A stretch of DNA of 64,000 nucleotides from an uncultured Sphingomonadaceae bacterium (GTDB lineage: Bacteria; Pseudomonadota; Alphaproteobacteria; Sphingomonadales; Sphingomonadaceae). The stretch covers positions 26,534 through 90,533 of the forward strand of contig CALMVA010000040.1 of assembly GCA_937873035.1 (NCBI GenBank). Reading direction: 5' to 3'. This document shows positions 8,469-16,920 of the stretch, piece after piece. The position numbers were made by a program, and so were the translations under genes. The notes beneath the pieces are model-generated. The model was not told where the DNA came from and did not search any database. It was given only the letters and a program-made list of their open reading frames with translations. The number at the start of each line of letters is the position of its first letter. Within the stretch, counting starts at the first letter, position 1.

Positions 8469-9584
8469 TCAGGCCTCCAATAGTGCGCCAATCACCACAT
8501 CCTGCGTCGCCGCATCAAGATAGGGATGCATCGGCAGGCTGAACACGGTTTGAGCGTGCTGGACGCTTACAGACAGCCCCTGCGGATCCGTCGGGTATTT
8601 GGAATAAGCCGTCTGCTGATGAAGCGGCAGAGGGTAATAAACGACGCTCGGCACGCCCTTGTCCTTGAGCCGCGCCATCGCGGCTGCCCGCTCGTCGCTC
8701 GATTTGGCGCGCAGCGTGTATTGCGCCCAAACGGATTGCAGCCCGGCGGGAACTTCAGGAACCGCGAACGCGTCTTTCAAAGCGTTGGAATAGCGCGCGG
8801 CGACAACCTGCCGCGCTTCAATTTCATCCGCATAGATTGCGAGCTTTTCAAGCAGAATAGCGGCCTGAAGCGTATCCAGTCGGCTGTTCACACCGATGCG
8901 GACATTATCATATTTGTCCGTGCCCTTGCCGTGCACACGAAGCGACCCGATGAGCGCCGCCAATTCATCGTTATTGGTAAAGACAGCTCCGCCATCGCCA
9001 TAGCATCCAAGCGGTTTTGCCGGGAAGAACGAGGTCGTTGCGATGTCGCCGATCGATCCGGTGATACGACCGTGATAATTTGCGCCAAAGCCCTGGGCAC
9101 TGTCGCCGATGATCCACATCCCGGTTTCGCGTGCGATCATCTCGATCACGTCATAGTCCGCCGCAAGGCCGAACAGATCAACCGGGATCACGCCCGCCGG
9201 ACGCAACCCCAGTTCTCGCGCGTGCACGATCGCGCGCTTGAGGCTTTCGGCACAGATGTTGAACGTGGAAGGGTCCACATCCACGAACACCGGGGTCGCG
9301 CCGACATGGGGAACGATCTCTGCCGTCGCAGCAAAAGTGAAGGACGGGCAGAACACGGCATCGCCCGCCGTCGCCCCAAGCGCCAGCAATGCGAGGTGCA
9401 GCGCGTCTGTGCCGTTGGCGCAGGTCAGGCTATGCTTGGCACCGCAAAAGGCCGACAGACCCGCCTCAAGCTCGCGCACTTCCGGCCCCATGATATAGTT
9501 GCCATGCGCCAAAACGGCCTGAATACGTGCATCAAGCTTATCCTTGATGCGGGCCTGCTGCGTCTTGAGATCGATGAATTCCAT
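8469..9584 (-). CDS. wbpE: DegT/DnrJ/EryC1 family sugar aminotransferase (WbpE type)
   Basis: A 371-residue PLP-dependent aminotransferase. Family motifs are FIDLKTQQARI at the start, ANGTDALHLAL, FCPSFTFAATAE, GDSAQGFGA and the PLP-lysine region SFFPAKPLGCYGDGGA. The start chosen gives MEFIDLKTQQ, with a GAAGGG element upstream; a start six codons earlier is possible. It should add an amino group from glutamate to the 3-keto nucleotide sugar produced by WbpB. Order wbpB-wbpD-wbpE is the same as in Pseudomonas O5 with wbpC removed. Family call firm; substrate from context. Confidence 0.93.
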   Translation of the reverse strand: MEFIDLKTQQARIKDKLDARIQAVLAHGNYIMGPEVRELEAGLSAFCGAKHSLTCANGTDALHLALLALGATAGDAVFCPSFTFAATAEIVPHVGATPVFVDVDPSTFNICAESLKRAIVHARELGLRPAGVIPVDLFGLAADYDVIEMIARETGMWIIGDSAQGFGANYHGRITGSIGDIATTSFFPAKPLGCYGDGGAVFTNNDELAALIGSLRVHGKGTDKYDNVRIGVNSRLDTLQAAILLEKLAIYADEIEARQVVAARYSNALKDAFAVPEVPAGLQSVWAQYTLRAKSSDERAAAMARLKDKGVPSVVYYPLPLHQQTAYSKYPTDPQGLSVSVQHAQTVFSLPMHPYLDAATQDVVIGALLEA

Positions 9585-9591
9585 TTCTGAA

Positions 9592-10167
9592 CTACCCTTC
9601 AATCGGCTGCAAGGTGCCGTTCACTTCTGCATAGCGTTCGCCCGTGCGGGGGCAAACCAGCGTTTGATCGAGCCGCTCGCCTTCGCGCGAGACCCAGCCG
9701 ATGCGCCGTGCGGGCACACCTGCAACAAGCGCGTAAGCTGGCACATCATGTGTCACGACCGCACCGGCAGCGACCATGCAATATTCGCCAAGGCTGTTGC
9801 CACAGACGATGGTCGCATTTGCACCAATCGTTGCACCACGCCCCACCGGAGTATCGCGAAACTCATCCTTGCGCTCAACAAAGGCGCGCGGCGTGAGCAC
9901 GTTCGTAAAGACGCAGGATGGCCCGCAGAACACATCATCAGCAAGGTTTACGCCCTTGTAGAGCGCGACATTATTCTGGATCTTGCAGTTGTCACCAATC
10001 GTTACGTCAGGCCCCGCCATCACGTTCTGCCCAAGCACGCAACCACGACCGATGCGCGTATTTTTGAGCACATGAACAAAATGCCAGATTTTCGTGCCGT
10101 CACCGATGTCGACACCATCATCGACATAGGCACTGTCATGCACAAATGCGCTTGGGGATACAGCCAT
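9592..10167 (-). CDS. wbpD: Left-handed beta-helix N-acetyltransferase (WbpD type)
   Basis: A 191-residue hexapeptide-repeat acyltransferase. Successive turns such as VDDGVDIGDGTKIWHFVHV, IGRGCVLGQNV, IGDNCKIQNN and IGANATIVCG build a left-handed beta-helix, and the C-terminal tail is short. WbpD-family enzymes use acetyl-CoA to acetylate the 3-amino group of UDP-GlcNAc3NA, giving UDP-GlcNAc3NAcA. The stop lies eight bases before wbpE and the ATG follows wbpB by 19 bases. Length is the usual one for WbpD/WlbB. Confidence 0.92.
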   Translation of the reverse strand: MAVSPSAFVHDSAYVDDGVDIGDGTKIWHFVHVLKNTRIGRGCVLGQNVMAGPDVTIGDNCKIQNNVALYKGVNLADDVFCGPSCVFTNVLTPRAFVERKDEFRDTPVGRGATIGANATIVCGNSLGEYCMVAAGAVVTHDVPAYALVAGVPARRIGWVSREGERLDQTLVCPRTGERYAEVNGTLQPIEG

Positions 10168-10186
10168 GCGGATCGTCTCCTGAAAA

Positions 10187-11152
10187 TTACGCGGAAAGGC
10201 AGGCGGCTGCGCGGCGCAGCACGTTCAACACGGCCAACCCCTCAACACCATCCGTCCGGGGCGTTGCGCCGTTGGCGACGCAATCAAGGAAATGCTGACA
10301 TTCGTTGCGCAGCGGCTCGGACTTTTCAACCGTGATGCGTTCGGCCTCGGCGGCCTTGGGCACAGGCGCCACGCCGGAGGGGTCGATAACGTGTCGATAT
10401 ATCTTCAGCTTGTCTTCCCACTGAGGAGCGGAATCCTCAAAAACAAGCATTCCCTGGGTTCCAATAGCGACGAGGCGCTGCTCCTTGAACGGGTGCAGCC
10501 ACGATGTCTGGATGTGCCCCTTCAGCCCATTTGCGAAGCCGAGCTGAAGCGTAACCCAATCCTCAACGCCGGGCGTGACGACAACCGCGCCTTGCGCCGA
10601 CACGTCGACCGGCTCTTGACCGGCCAGCGACAGCAACATCGACACGTCATGCGGAGCGAATGACCAGAGGACATTTTCCTCCGTGCGAAATTTGCCGAGC
10701 GACATACGATTTGAATAGACATAGGTCAGCTGACCAATATCCCCCGCCGCCACACGCGCCTTCATTTCCATGAAAACAGGGTGATATTGGAGGAGGTGCC
10801 CAACCATCAGGCGGCGATCAAACCGCTTGGCAGCAGCAATCAGCGCCTCCGCATCGTGCGGGCTGAGTGCCAGCGGCTTTTCCACATAGACGTGTTTTCC
10901 GGCCTCCAGCGCCTTCAATGCGAGCACGAAGTGCGTTTCTGCGGGCGTCGCGAAGGACACGGCCGTAATGGCATCATCCGCCAGAACATCATCGAAAGAC
11001 ATGACACGCGCACCCGTCACCTCCGCCATGGCACGCGCCGTATCGGGATTTCCGTCCACAACAGCTTCAAGCACACCCAGCTCAGCAAAATTGCGGGCAA
11101 GGTTTTTTCCCCAATATCCACAGCCAATATGGGCAACGCGCGGCTGGGTCAT
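10187..11152 (-). CDS. wbpB: Gfo/Idh/MocA family nucleotide-sugar 3-dehydrogenase (WbpB type)
   Basis: A 321-residue oxidoreductase with the NAD-binding GCGYWGKN at residues 10-17 and the family's EKPLA motif near residue 95. The second half has the Gfo/Idh alpha/beta sheet with a substrate histidine in [10 protein letters not shown]. The ATG overlaps the wbpA stop (ATGA). WbpB oxidises UDP-GlcNAcA at C3, and in characterised systems the cofactor is recycled with 2-oxoglutarate while WbpE aminates the product. Its place directly after wbpA supports this. The superfamily is certain, the substrate inferred. Confidence 0.9.
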   Translation of the reverse strand: MTQPRVAHIGCGYWGKNLARNFAELGVLEAVVDGNPDTARAMAEVTGARVMSFDDVLADDAITAVSFATPAETHFVLALKALEAGKHVYVEKPLALSPHDAEALIAAAKRFDRRLMVGHLLQYHPVFMEMKARVAAGDIGQLTYVYSNRMSLGKFRTEENVLWSFAPHDVSMLLSLAGQEPVDVSAQGAVVVTPGVEDWVTLQLGFANGLKGHIQTSWLHPFKEQRLVAIGTQGMLVFEDSAPQWEDKLKIYRHVIDPSGVAPVPKAAEAERITVEKSEPLRNECQHFLDCVANGATPRTDGVEGLAVLNVLRRAAACLSA

Positions 11153-12450
11153 GCGCGCACCAAATTGTCGAGCGAAAGCGGAAACTTGCCGCGCGTATCA
11201 ACGAGCAAATCAGACTCGCGCGCGATCAACTCATAGTCGAACGTCGTATGGTCGGTCAGCAGCAGAACCGCGTCCTGCGCCTGCAGATTTTCCGCCGTCA
11301 ACTCAACCGAGGCGAGGTCGAAATTATGCTCGCGCATCTTGGGGAAGACTGGAACATTGGGATCGCAATAAGCAACATTGGCACCCCAATCCCGCAGGAT
11401 TTCCATCACCATCACCGATGGGCTCTCGCGCATATCATCAACATCGCGCTTATAGGCGATGCCGAGCACAAGGACATTGGCACCCTTGAGTGACTTGGCC
11501 CGGTCATTGAGTGCAGCGATCGTCTTATCAACCACATATTGCGGCATCCCCGCGTTGATCTCACCCGCCAGCTCAATAAAGTGCGTGTGCAGGCCAAATT
11601 CGCGGGCCTTCCACGTCAGATAAAACGGATCAATCGGGATGCAGTGCCCGCCGATCCCTGGGCCTGGATAATAGGGCGTAAAGCCAAAAGGCTTGGTGGC
11701 CGCTGCATCGATCACCTCAAAGATGTTGAGGCCCATACGGTCTGCAACGATCTTCATTTCATTGACGAGGCCGATGTTCACCGAGCGATGGATGTTTTCG
11801 AGCAGCTTCACCATCTCGGCTGCCTTGGTTGAACTCACCGGCACAACGCGATCAATGAACGCGGCATACAAGGCTCTGCCAGCTTCAAGGCAGGCGGCGG
11901 TGTGCCCACCGACCACCTTTGGGATAGTGCGGGTCGTGAAATTCGGATTGCCCGGATCTTCGCGCTCCGGCGAATAGACAAGGTAGAAATCAGTTCCCAC
12001 CGTGAGCCCCGCCTTCTCGACGAACGGCAGCAAAATCTCTTCCGTTGTGCCCGGCCAGGTTGTGCTTTCCAGCGAAAGAAGCTGGTTCGGGCGAAGATAG
12101 GCGGCAATCTGCTCCATCGTCGAAACCACGAAACTCAAATCCGGCTCACGATATTCGTTCAGCGGGGTAGGCACACAAATGATGAGCGCATCACATTCGG
12201 CCGCGCGCGAAAAATCGGTCGTTGCCTCAAAACCGGCGGCACGCATTTCCGCGATGCTCTCGTTCGAGATATGCTTGATCGGGCTTGCGCCCGCGTTCAA
12301 TTCGGCGACACGCTCAGAAACGATGTCAAACCCCGTCACCTTCAGGCCCACGCCCGAAATCCGCTGCGCGAGAGGAATACCGACATAACCCAGCCCGAAT
12401 ATCCCGACATTCAAGGCCTTGTTCGACAGAAGATCGATAAAAATACTCAT
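11149..12450 (-). CDS. wbpA: UDP-N-acetylglucosamine 6-dehydrogenase (WbpA type)
   Basis: A 433-residue nucleotide-sugar dehydrogenase and the first gene of the operon. It shows the NAD fold [20 protein letters not shown], the Lys/Glu region [13 protein letters not shown] and the catalytic cysteine in [15 protein letters not shown]. The C-terminal domain contains [16 protein letters not shown]. It oxidises the C6 alcohol of UDP-GlcNAc to the carboxylate, the first step towards the diacetamido-uronic acid. It differs clearly from the WecC copy of this window, so the two are not a recent duplication. ATG start, about 200 bases of AT-rich promoter region upstream. Confidence 0.92.
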   Translation of the reverse strand: MSIFIDLLSNKALNVGIFGLGYVGIPLAQRISGVGLKVTGFDIVSERVAELNAGASPIKHISNESIAEMRAAGFEATTDFSRAAECDALIICVPTPLNEYREPDLSFVVSTMEQIAAYLRPNQLLSLESTTWPGTTEEILLPFVEKAGLTVGTDFYLVYSPEREDPGNPNFTTRTIPKVVGGHTAACLEAGRALYAAFIDRVVPVSSTKAAEMVKLLENIHRSVNIGLVNEMKIVADRMGLNIFEVIDAAATKPFGFTPYYPGPGIGGHCIPIDPFYLTWKAREFGLHTHFIELAGEINAGMPQYVVDKTIAALNDRAKSLKGANVLVLGIAYKRDVDDMRESPSVMVMEILRDWGANVAYCDPNVPVFPKMREHNFDLASVELTAENLQAQDAVLLLTDHTTFDYELIARESDLLVDTRGKFPLSLDNLVRA

Positions 12451-12650
12451 ACGGAGTCTTCAAATCCTTTTCCGTGCACCCACTAATGTAACTTTGTGCG
12501 AAGCGAAAGATTTCGCAAAGTAAAATCACATAAAAACAAATACTTATATCAAAAAATTAGAGCAATTCAAATCTGAACGCCCTCTTAGGCAGCCTGCTTG
12601 CAGAAAGCAATGCAGCCTCCCCATTGAAAAGCGCAGTTTTCTTACGTTTA
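12451..12650 (-). promoter_or_regulatory. AT-rich leader/promoter region of the wbp operon with an inverted repeat
   Basis: This gap holds no gene. It is clearly richer in A and T than the flanks (runs such as ataaaaacaaatacttatatc). An inverted repeat TGCGAA/TTCGCA with a 9-base spacer lies at 12497-12502 and 12512-12517, some 50-65 bases ahead of the wbpA start. TTGATA on the reverse strand at 12552-12547 could be a -35 box, but no convincing -10 at standard spacing was found. The region is the natural place for control of the twelve-gene operon; the exact promoter is not resolved. Confidence 0.45.
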
Positions 12651-12666
12651 TGTGACTATAGTCACA
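12651..12666. promoter_or_regulatory. Perfect TGTGA-N6-TCACA palindrome (CRP/Clp-type site)
   Basis: The 16 bases TGTGACTATAGTCACA form a perfect dyad matching the consensus of cAMP-receptor-type regulators. It overlaps the stop codon of the gene at 12662-13870 and lies about 200 bases before wbpA. There is no U-tract on either side, so it does not look like a terminator. Binding by a CRP/FNR-family protein is inference. Confidence 0.5.
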
Positions 12667-13870
12667 ACTTGCGAAACTCGATCGAGCGCACAATAAGCTC
12701 AAGCCCGGCCAGCCCCTCGCCCGCCTGCAAATCAAGCTCGACCGACTGTGCAGGACAATCCGGTTGAATGACAAGCGGCTGCGCGAGAGAGGTCGCCTTG
12801 CCAGGCAGCGCATCAGCTTTCCAGACAACCTCGCGCTGCGCCATTTTCATGCAAACGATCTGCCAAACCGCCATCTGCCGAGACGCCGTCGACACAATTT
12901 CGGCTCGCGTTGAAAATGCATAGCTTCCCGGCTTCAAGAACATCAGCTTGCGCGCAACGGTCCCGTGTTCACCGCCACCGACGAACGCGCGCAGCACATA
13001 ACGTCCACCCGATTTTTCCAGCGCGGAACCGGCTGTTGACGATGCGCTCAAATCCCAAGCGACGGGAATAAACTGCTCCTGCATCGACGCTTTGTTGAAA
13101 TCAGCCCTTTCAAGCAGCGACGGGTCGCTCCCCGGCAGCACCCCATAGAGCCGCTGCACGGCATCGACCTTGCCCGCAGCCAGCAACCCCTCCATCGTCT
13201 GACGCGCAAGACGTCCAAACTCGGTAGATTTCACATAAGCGCCTGCACGCAGCAGAGGCTCCACAAGGCTGGACGGATCACGCCCCGGCGCGGTCGCGTG
13301 CACAATCAACTCCTGCACCCACGGACTTCCGGCGCGAACATAAGGAACAATGTCGCGTTGAATTTGTGCATCGTCCAGTGCCGCAAAGAGAACCGGAATT
13401 AGCAATGTGCGCGCCGACTGGTTGATGCGCATCGCAATGTCATAATGCTCCAGCGCCCTGGCGGCGTTGCCTTGGCCGACCTGATGCTCGATCCACCAGA
13501 GCTGCGCGCCAAAATCATGACGGGAAACGCGGGTCGAAAGATCCATCAAGGCAAGGGTCTGGCCAGCACCTGCCCTTTCACCATTGGTCAGGCCAAGAAT
13601 CCGTAACGCGGCGGGCGACAACGCGAGCGAACGCAACGCCGCGCGTGCCTGTTCGGCCGCCCGATCTGGAGCCGTCCGGTCGTCGGTCTGGAGCAATGCC
13701 TCATCGGCAAGAACCGCAAGCGCTGTGGGCTGGTTCGCATCGAAATTCAGCGCCACGGAGGGATGCGAGATCTTTACGACACCAGCAAGCGCACTTGCAA
13801 AGGCCGCATAAGCAAGCACCAATGTCGCAACCGCAAGGCCGACATTTCGCACGAGCGTCGATCGATCCAT
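12662..13870 (-). CDS. Unrecognised membrane-anchored protein with helical-repeat and C-terminal beta-type region
   Basis: I do not recognise the family. With the start at MDRSTLVRNVGLA the product is 402 residues: a short basic N-terminus, one membrane segment at about residues 9-31, then an Ala-rich helical region with TPR-like character (RAAEQARAALRSLALSP, GNAARALEHYDIAMRINQ). The last 150 residues look beta-rich, with LRAFVGGG, FLKPGSYAFSTRAEI and ELIVRSIEFRKL reminiscent of a carbohydrate-binding sandwich. It would be anchored in the inner membrane with the bulk in the periplasm. It follows wzc by 37 bases on the same strand, so a role in polysaccharide assembly or export is likely. A longer frame to 13960 (MAMAMGMDM...) is a read-through of the Tyr-Gly repeat of wzc in another frame and was not used. 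No good ribosome-binding site fixes the start. Confidence 0.7.
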   Translation of the reverse strand: MDRSTLVRNVGLAVATLVLAYAAFASALAGVVKISHPSVALNFDANQPTALAVLADEALLQTDDRTAPDRAAEQARAALRSLALSPAALRILGLTNGERAGAGQTLALMDLSTRVSRHDFGAQLWWIEHQVGQGNAARALEHYDIAMRINQSARTLLIPVLFAALDDAQIQRDIVPYVRAGSPWVQELIVHATAPGRDPSSLVEPLLRAGAYVKSTEFGRLARQTMEGLLAAGKVDAVQRLYGVLPGSDPSLLERADFNKASMQEQFIPVAWDLSASSTAGSALEKSGGRYVLRAFVGGGEHGTVARKLMFLKPGSYAFSTRAEIVSTASRQMAVWQIVCMKMAQREVVWKADALPGKATSLAQPLVIQPDCPAQSVELDLQAGEGLAGLELIVRSIEFRKL

Positions 13871-13907
13871 CCCCTTCAGCAGCAAGAAAGGGGAAGGCGC
13901 GCGACGA

Positions 13908-16112
13908 CTAGTCCTGCGCCGTCTGGCCGTAGCCATATCCATACCCATAGCCATAGCCATATGCGGCCTGACGCGCCTGTAGCTTTGTCAGCACCACGCC
14001 GAGCACGCGGGCATGAACGACGCGGAGGCGCTCCAGCGAGGCCTTGACGCCGCGCACTGCCACCCCTTCTGCCTCGACGACAAGAATACAGCCCTCAACC
14101 GCGCGCGAGAGCAACGGCGCGTCCGCAAGGCCGAGGATCGGCGGGGCATCGACAACAACATGGTCATATTGCTCCCGCAGCTTTGCAATGAGCATACCCA
14201 TCCGATCACTGCTGAGCAGTTCAGCCGCGTTGGGCGGCACTGGCCCTGCGGGCATGACCGCGAACGCGCCCTTATCTGCCATGGCGACATTGCGTGCCCA
14301 ATCATCTTCACCGGCAAGGAAATTGCTGAGGCCCGCGCGGTTTGCGAGCCCTACAAACGCGTGCAGCGACGGCGAGCGCATATCGGCATCGACCAGCAGA
14401 ACCTTCTTCCCAGTGCGCGCCAGCACCATTGCCGTTGCGAGGCTGGTCGTGCTCTTGCCTTCTGCCGGCCGGGTGCTGGTAATCATGAGCGAGCGCGGCA
14501 CGCCGTGATCGGTCGAGAACGCAAGGTTCGAACGGATGCTGAGATACGCTTCCGACATGACCGATTTTGCATCGACCAATTGTTCGAGCGGATCGAGGTC
14601 CTCCACGTCGGGAACGCTGCCCAGCAATGGCAGGCCGAGCGAACGACTGACTTGACCCGGCTCACGAAGCCCTTCGTCAATCTGCTCAAGCGCAAAGGTC
14701 GCGGCCCCGGAGAGCACCAGCCCTGCCAGCAGCGCAAGCGCGATATTCTTGGGCAAGCTGGGTGCTGAAGGCCGGTTGGGGACATCTGCAACGTCCACGA
14801 TGGCGATATTGTTTGCACCAACGCCTGCAACGCCAATTTCCTTGTAACGCTGCAAAAGCGCGTCATAGAGTTGGCGGTTGGTATCTGCCTCGCGCTGATA
14901 AATATTATACTGGATGCTGTTGCGCTGCTGTGCATCAAGCTGCGTCTTGAGCATATCGACCTTCGATTTCAGCTCAGCCTCGCGCTTCATCGCTTCGCGA
15001 TATTCAGCGTCACGCGCATTGCCAACGCGCGCTTCTTCGCGAGCGATGCTGATGTCGAGTTCACGCACCTGCTCTTGCAGCGACCGGGCCAGCGGATACC
15101 CCGGCTCGAACTGGACAAGCACCTTGGCATATTCCGACGCGACTTCCGCCCGCCGCTGACGCAGAAGCGAAATTGCGGTGTTCGAAAGAGCCTCTGATGT
15201 CGCCCCACGCGCGCCGCCGCTCCGTGCCTTGCTTTCGGCAATGATGCGGTCTGAAATGGCTTTGGACAGCGCATCATTCAAAGCTTCAAGGTCTGCCGCT
15301 GCCAGCGTGCGCTCGCCCTGCGTCTTGCCGTCCGCGCCCTGAACCTTGCTCAGCGACACAATGCCCTTGCTCGACGCATAGCCCACCACATCCCGCTCTG
15401 ACTGCTCAAGCCGCATCCGAAGATCAGCAAGCCGGTCTTCAAGGAATTTGCGAGCATCGGCTGTTGACGCGAAGCGACGATCCATGCTCGCCGCGATGAA
15501 CTGCTGCGTCCAAGTATTTGCGATTTCGGCGGACATTCGCGCCGAGCCGCTGGTGTAAGTTACATCGACAAGGCTGGACCCGCGGACGGGCGAAATGCCG
15601 ACATGGGTCAGCAGAAGATCAACCGCGAGGCGCTCTCGCTTCTGGCGCGCTTCTGTAGAGAGCCGCCCCTGATTGCCAGTGCCAAAAATCCCCGCGAGAC
15701 TATCTTGAGAAACACCGTGCGCCTCAAAAAACGCATCATTGCTGGCCAAACGCATTTTCTGCGAAACGCGTTCCGCCAGCGAGCGTGCCCCCAGAAGCGC
15801 GTATTGAGTTTGGTAGAACTCCATATCGTCACGCGCTTCATCGCGGGCCTCAAGCCCTTCCACCTTTGTGATATTTTTCTGCGCACGGCTGATCTCGATG
15901 CGCGTCTTGGCCGAATATTGCGGCGTCATCAAAAGCGTGGCGACAAGGCCAAGCACCACCGACACCACTGTAATGCCGATGATGATCCATTTGCGGCGAA
16001 GAACGACTTGCCAATATTGCAGAAGGATCGGAATTCCGCCGCCCTGCTCTTCGCCCCAGCTTGCGCCTGGCTCCATGGCAATGTCGTTTGAATTGATAGC
16101 TTCAGATTGCAT
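13908..16112 (-). CDS. wzc: Polysaccharide chain-length/BY-type tyrosine autokinase (Wzc)
   Basis: A 734-residue fusion of a Wzz-type membrane domain and a cytoplasmic BY-kinase. The first membrane segment is near residues 40-62 (WIIIGITVVSVVLGLVATLL), followed by a long coiled-coil periplasmic region and the second segment near residue 465. The kinase part has Walker A RPAEGKSTT, Walker A' VLLVDADMRSP and Walker B VVVDAPPILGLADAP. The tail ends in six Tyr-Gly pairs (Tyr718 to Tyr728), the expected autophosphorylation cluster. The chosen start is the ATG giving MQSEAINSND; a TTG 16 codons earlier overlaps the wza stop. It would control chain length and pair with Wza for export. The walker A glycine just before the acidic residue is alanine, a conservative change. 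Confidence 0.93.
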   Translation of the reverse strand: MQSEAINSNDIAMEPGASWGEEQGGGIPILLQYWQVVLRRKWIIIGITVVSVVLGLVATLLMTPQYSAKTRIEISRAQKNITKVEGLEARDEARDDMEFYQTQYALLGARSLAERVSQKMRLASNDAFFEAHGVSQDSLAGIFGTGNQGRLSTEARQKRERLAVDLLLTHVGISPVRGSSLVDVTYTSGSARMSAEIANTWTQQFIAASMDRRFASTADARKFLEDRLADLRMRLEQSERDVVGYASSKGIVSLSKVQGADGKTQGERTLAAADLEALNDALSKAISDRIIAESKARSGGARGATSEALSNTAISLLRQRRAEVASEYAKVLVQFEPGYPLARSLQEQVRELDISIAREEARVGNARDAEYREAMKREAELKSKVDMLKTQLDAQQRNSIQYNIYQREADTNRQLYDALLQRYKEIGVAGVGANNIAIVDVADVPNRPSAPSLPKNIALALLAGLVLSGAATFALEQIDEGLREPGQVSRSLGLPLLGSVPDVEDLDPLEQLVDAKSVMSEAYLSIRSNLAFSTDHGVPRSLMITSTRPAEGKSTTSLATAMVLARTGKKVLLVDADMRSPSLHAFVGLANRAGLSNFLAGEDDWARNVAMADKGAFAVMPAGPVPPNAAELLSSDRMGMLIAKLREQYDHVVVDAPPILGLADAPLLSRAVEGCILVVEAEGVAVRGVKASLERLRVVHARVLGVVLTKLQARQAAYGYGYGYGYGYGQTAQD
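13926..13961 (-). repeat. Imperfect hexanucleotide repeat encoding (Tyr-Gly)6
   Basis: Six tandem TAY-GGN codon pairs at the 3' end of the wzc-type gene (near-repeats of TATGGC). They encode the alternating Tyr-Gly tail. The repeat is short and imperfect, but of a kind that can change copy number by slippage in steps of six bases without breaking the frame. Confidence 0.85.
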
Positions 16113-16156
16113 GGAAAAATCTTCTTCGCGCTGGTCGACGGACGAAAAGGCGTCGA

Positions 16157-16879
16157 TCAATTGGTTCTGAACAGAATGAGAAGCGGCGTCGTAATCAGCG
16201 GCGATGCCTGGAGCACATCCTTGAAAATACGGCGCGCCTGCGAGTCACCCACCACGATCACATCATTGGCGAACACTTCAGGATCGTCATAGGCACCGCT
16301 GCGAATGGCCTTGAGGCTGTAAAGTGCTGCCATCTTCTGGCCTTTAACCGTTCGAAAGACGGCGACATTGCTCAGTGCGGCAAACTCGGTCGTGCCCTTT
16401 GCCGTTGCGACAGCGCGCATCAGCGTCAGCTTGCCAACGACCGGATACAACCCCGGCTCCTTGACCTCACCATCGACCGTGACGACCTGGCTGACCGTCT
16501 CCTTGAGGTTTACGGTCACCTGAGGATCACGGACATAAGCGCCGCGCAAACGCTCTTCGAGAACATCCTCGACTTCTGCCGGCGTTTTGCCAGCCGCCTC
16601 GACGACACCGGCCAGCGGGAAGGAAATGCGACCGCTTGCATCGGTCTGAACTTCCTTTTCGCTCAACTCCTTGATGCCGAACACATCGATGACAAGCTTG
16701 TCAAACGGGCCGATCAGATAAGGCCGGTCCTCACCAACAATGTCAGATCGGTCGGGCGGCGGAAGGACGCCCCCCGGCACCACCGACAGCGACGGACTTC
16801 CACCCAGATGCTTGATGCTTGAACCTGCGCAGCCCACCAATGCCAAGCTCGCAAGAAGTACGCCGAAGCCGTTTTTCAT
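16157..16879 (-). CDS. wza: Outer-membrane polysaccharide export lipoprotein (Wza family)
   Basis: A 240-residue lipoprotein: signal peptide with lipobox LVGC and lipidated Cys17. A Poly_export domain follows (YLIGPFDKLVIDVFGIKELSEK), then an SLBB-type segment (VTVDGEVKEPGLYPV). The C-terminus ASPLITTPLLILFRTN is an amphipathic/hydrophobic helix like the one Wza proteins insert in the outer membrane. It is shorter than Escherichia coli Wza and has fewer SLBB repeats, as usual for alphaproteobacterial members. It lies directly upstream of wzc and would form the outer-membrane exit channel. Confidence 0.93.
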   Translation of the reverse strand: MKNGFGVLLASLALVGCAGSSIKHLGGSPSLSVVPGGVLPPPDRSDIVGEDRPYLIGPFDKLVIDVFGIKELSEKEVQTDASGRISFPLAGVVEAAGKTPAEVEDVLEERLRGAYVRDPQVTVNLKETVSQVVTVDGEVKEPGLYPVVGKLTLMRAVATAKGTTEFAALSNVAVFRTVKGQKMAALYSLKAIRSGAYDDPEVFANDVIVVGDSQARRIFKDVLQASPLITTPLLILFRTN

Positions 16880-16920
16880 TCTGATTCCCGGAAAAGGAGG
16901 ACGCGTTCACCTAGACAATG

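Noticed and set aside
8526..9590. 354-codon forward frame opposite wbpE
   Set aside because: Antisense shadow of a conserved aminotransferase; no family motifs and no ribosome site.
13871..13960. Extension of the 12662 gene to a start giving MAMAMGMDM
   Set aside because: This is the Tyr-Gly repeat of wzc read in a different frame; it would add a 30-residue non-native tail ahead of the membrane helix.
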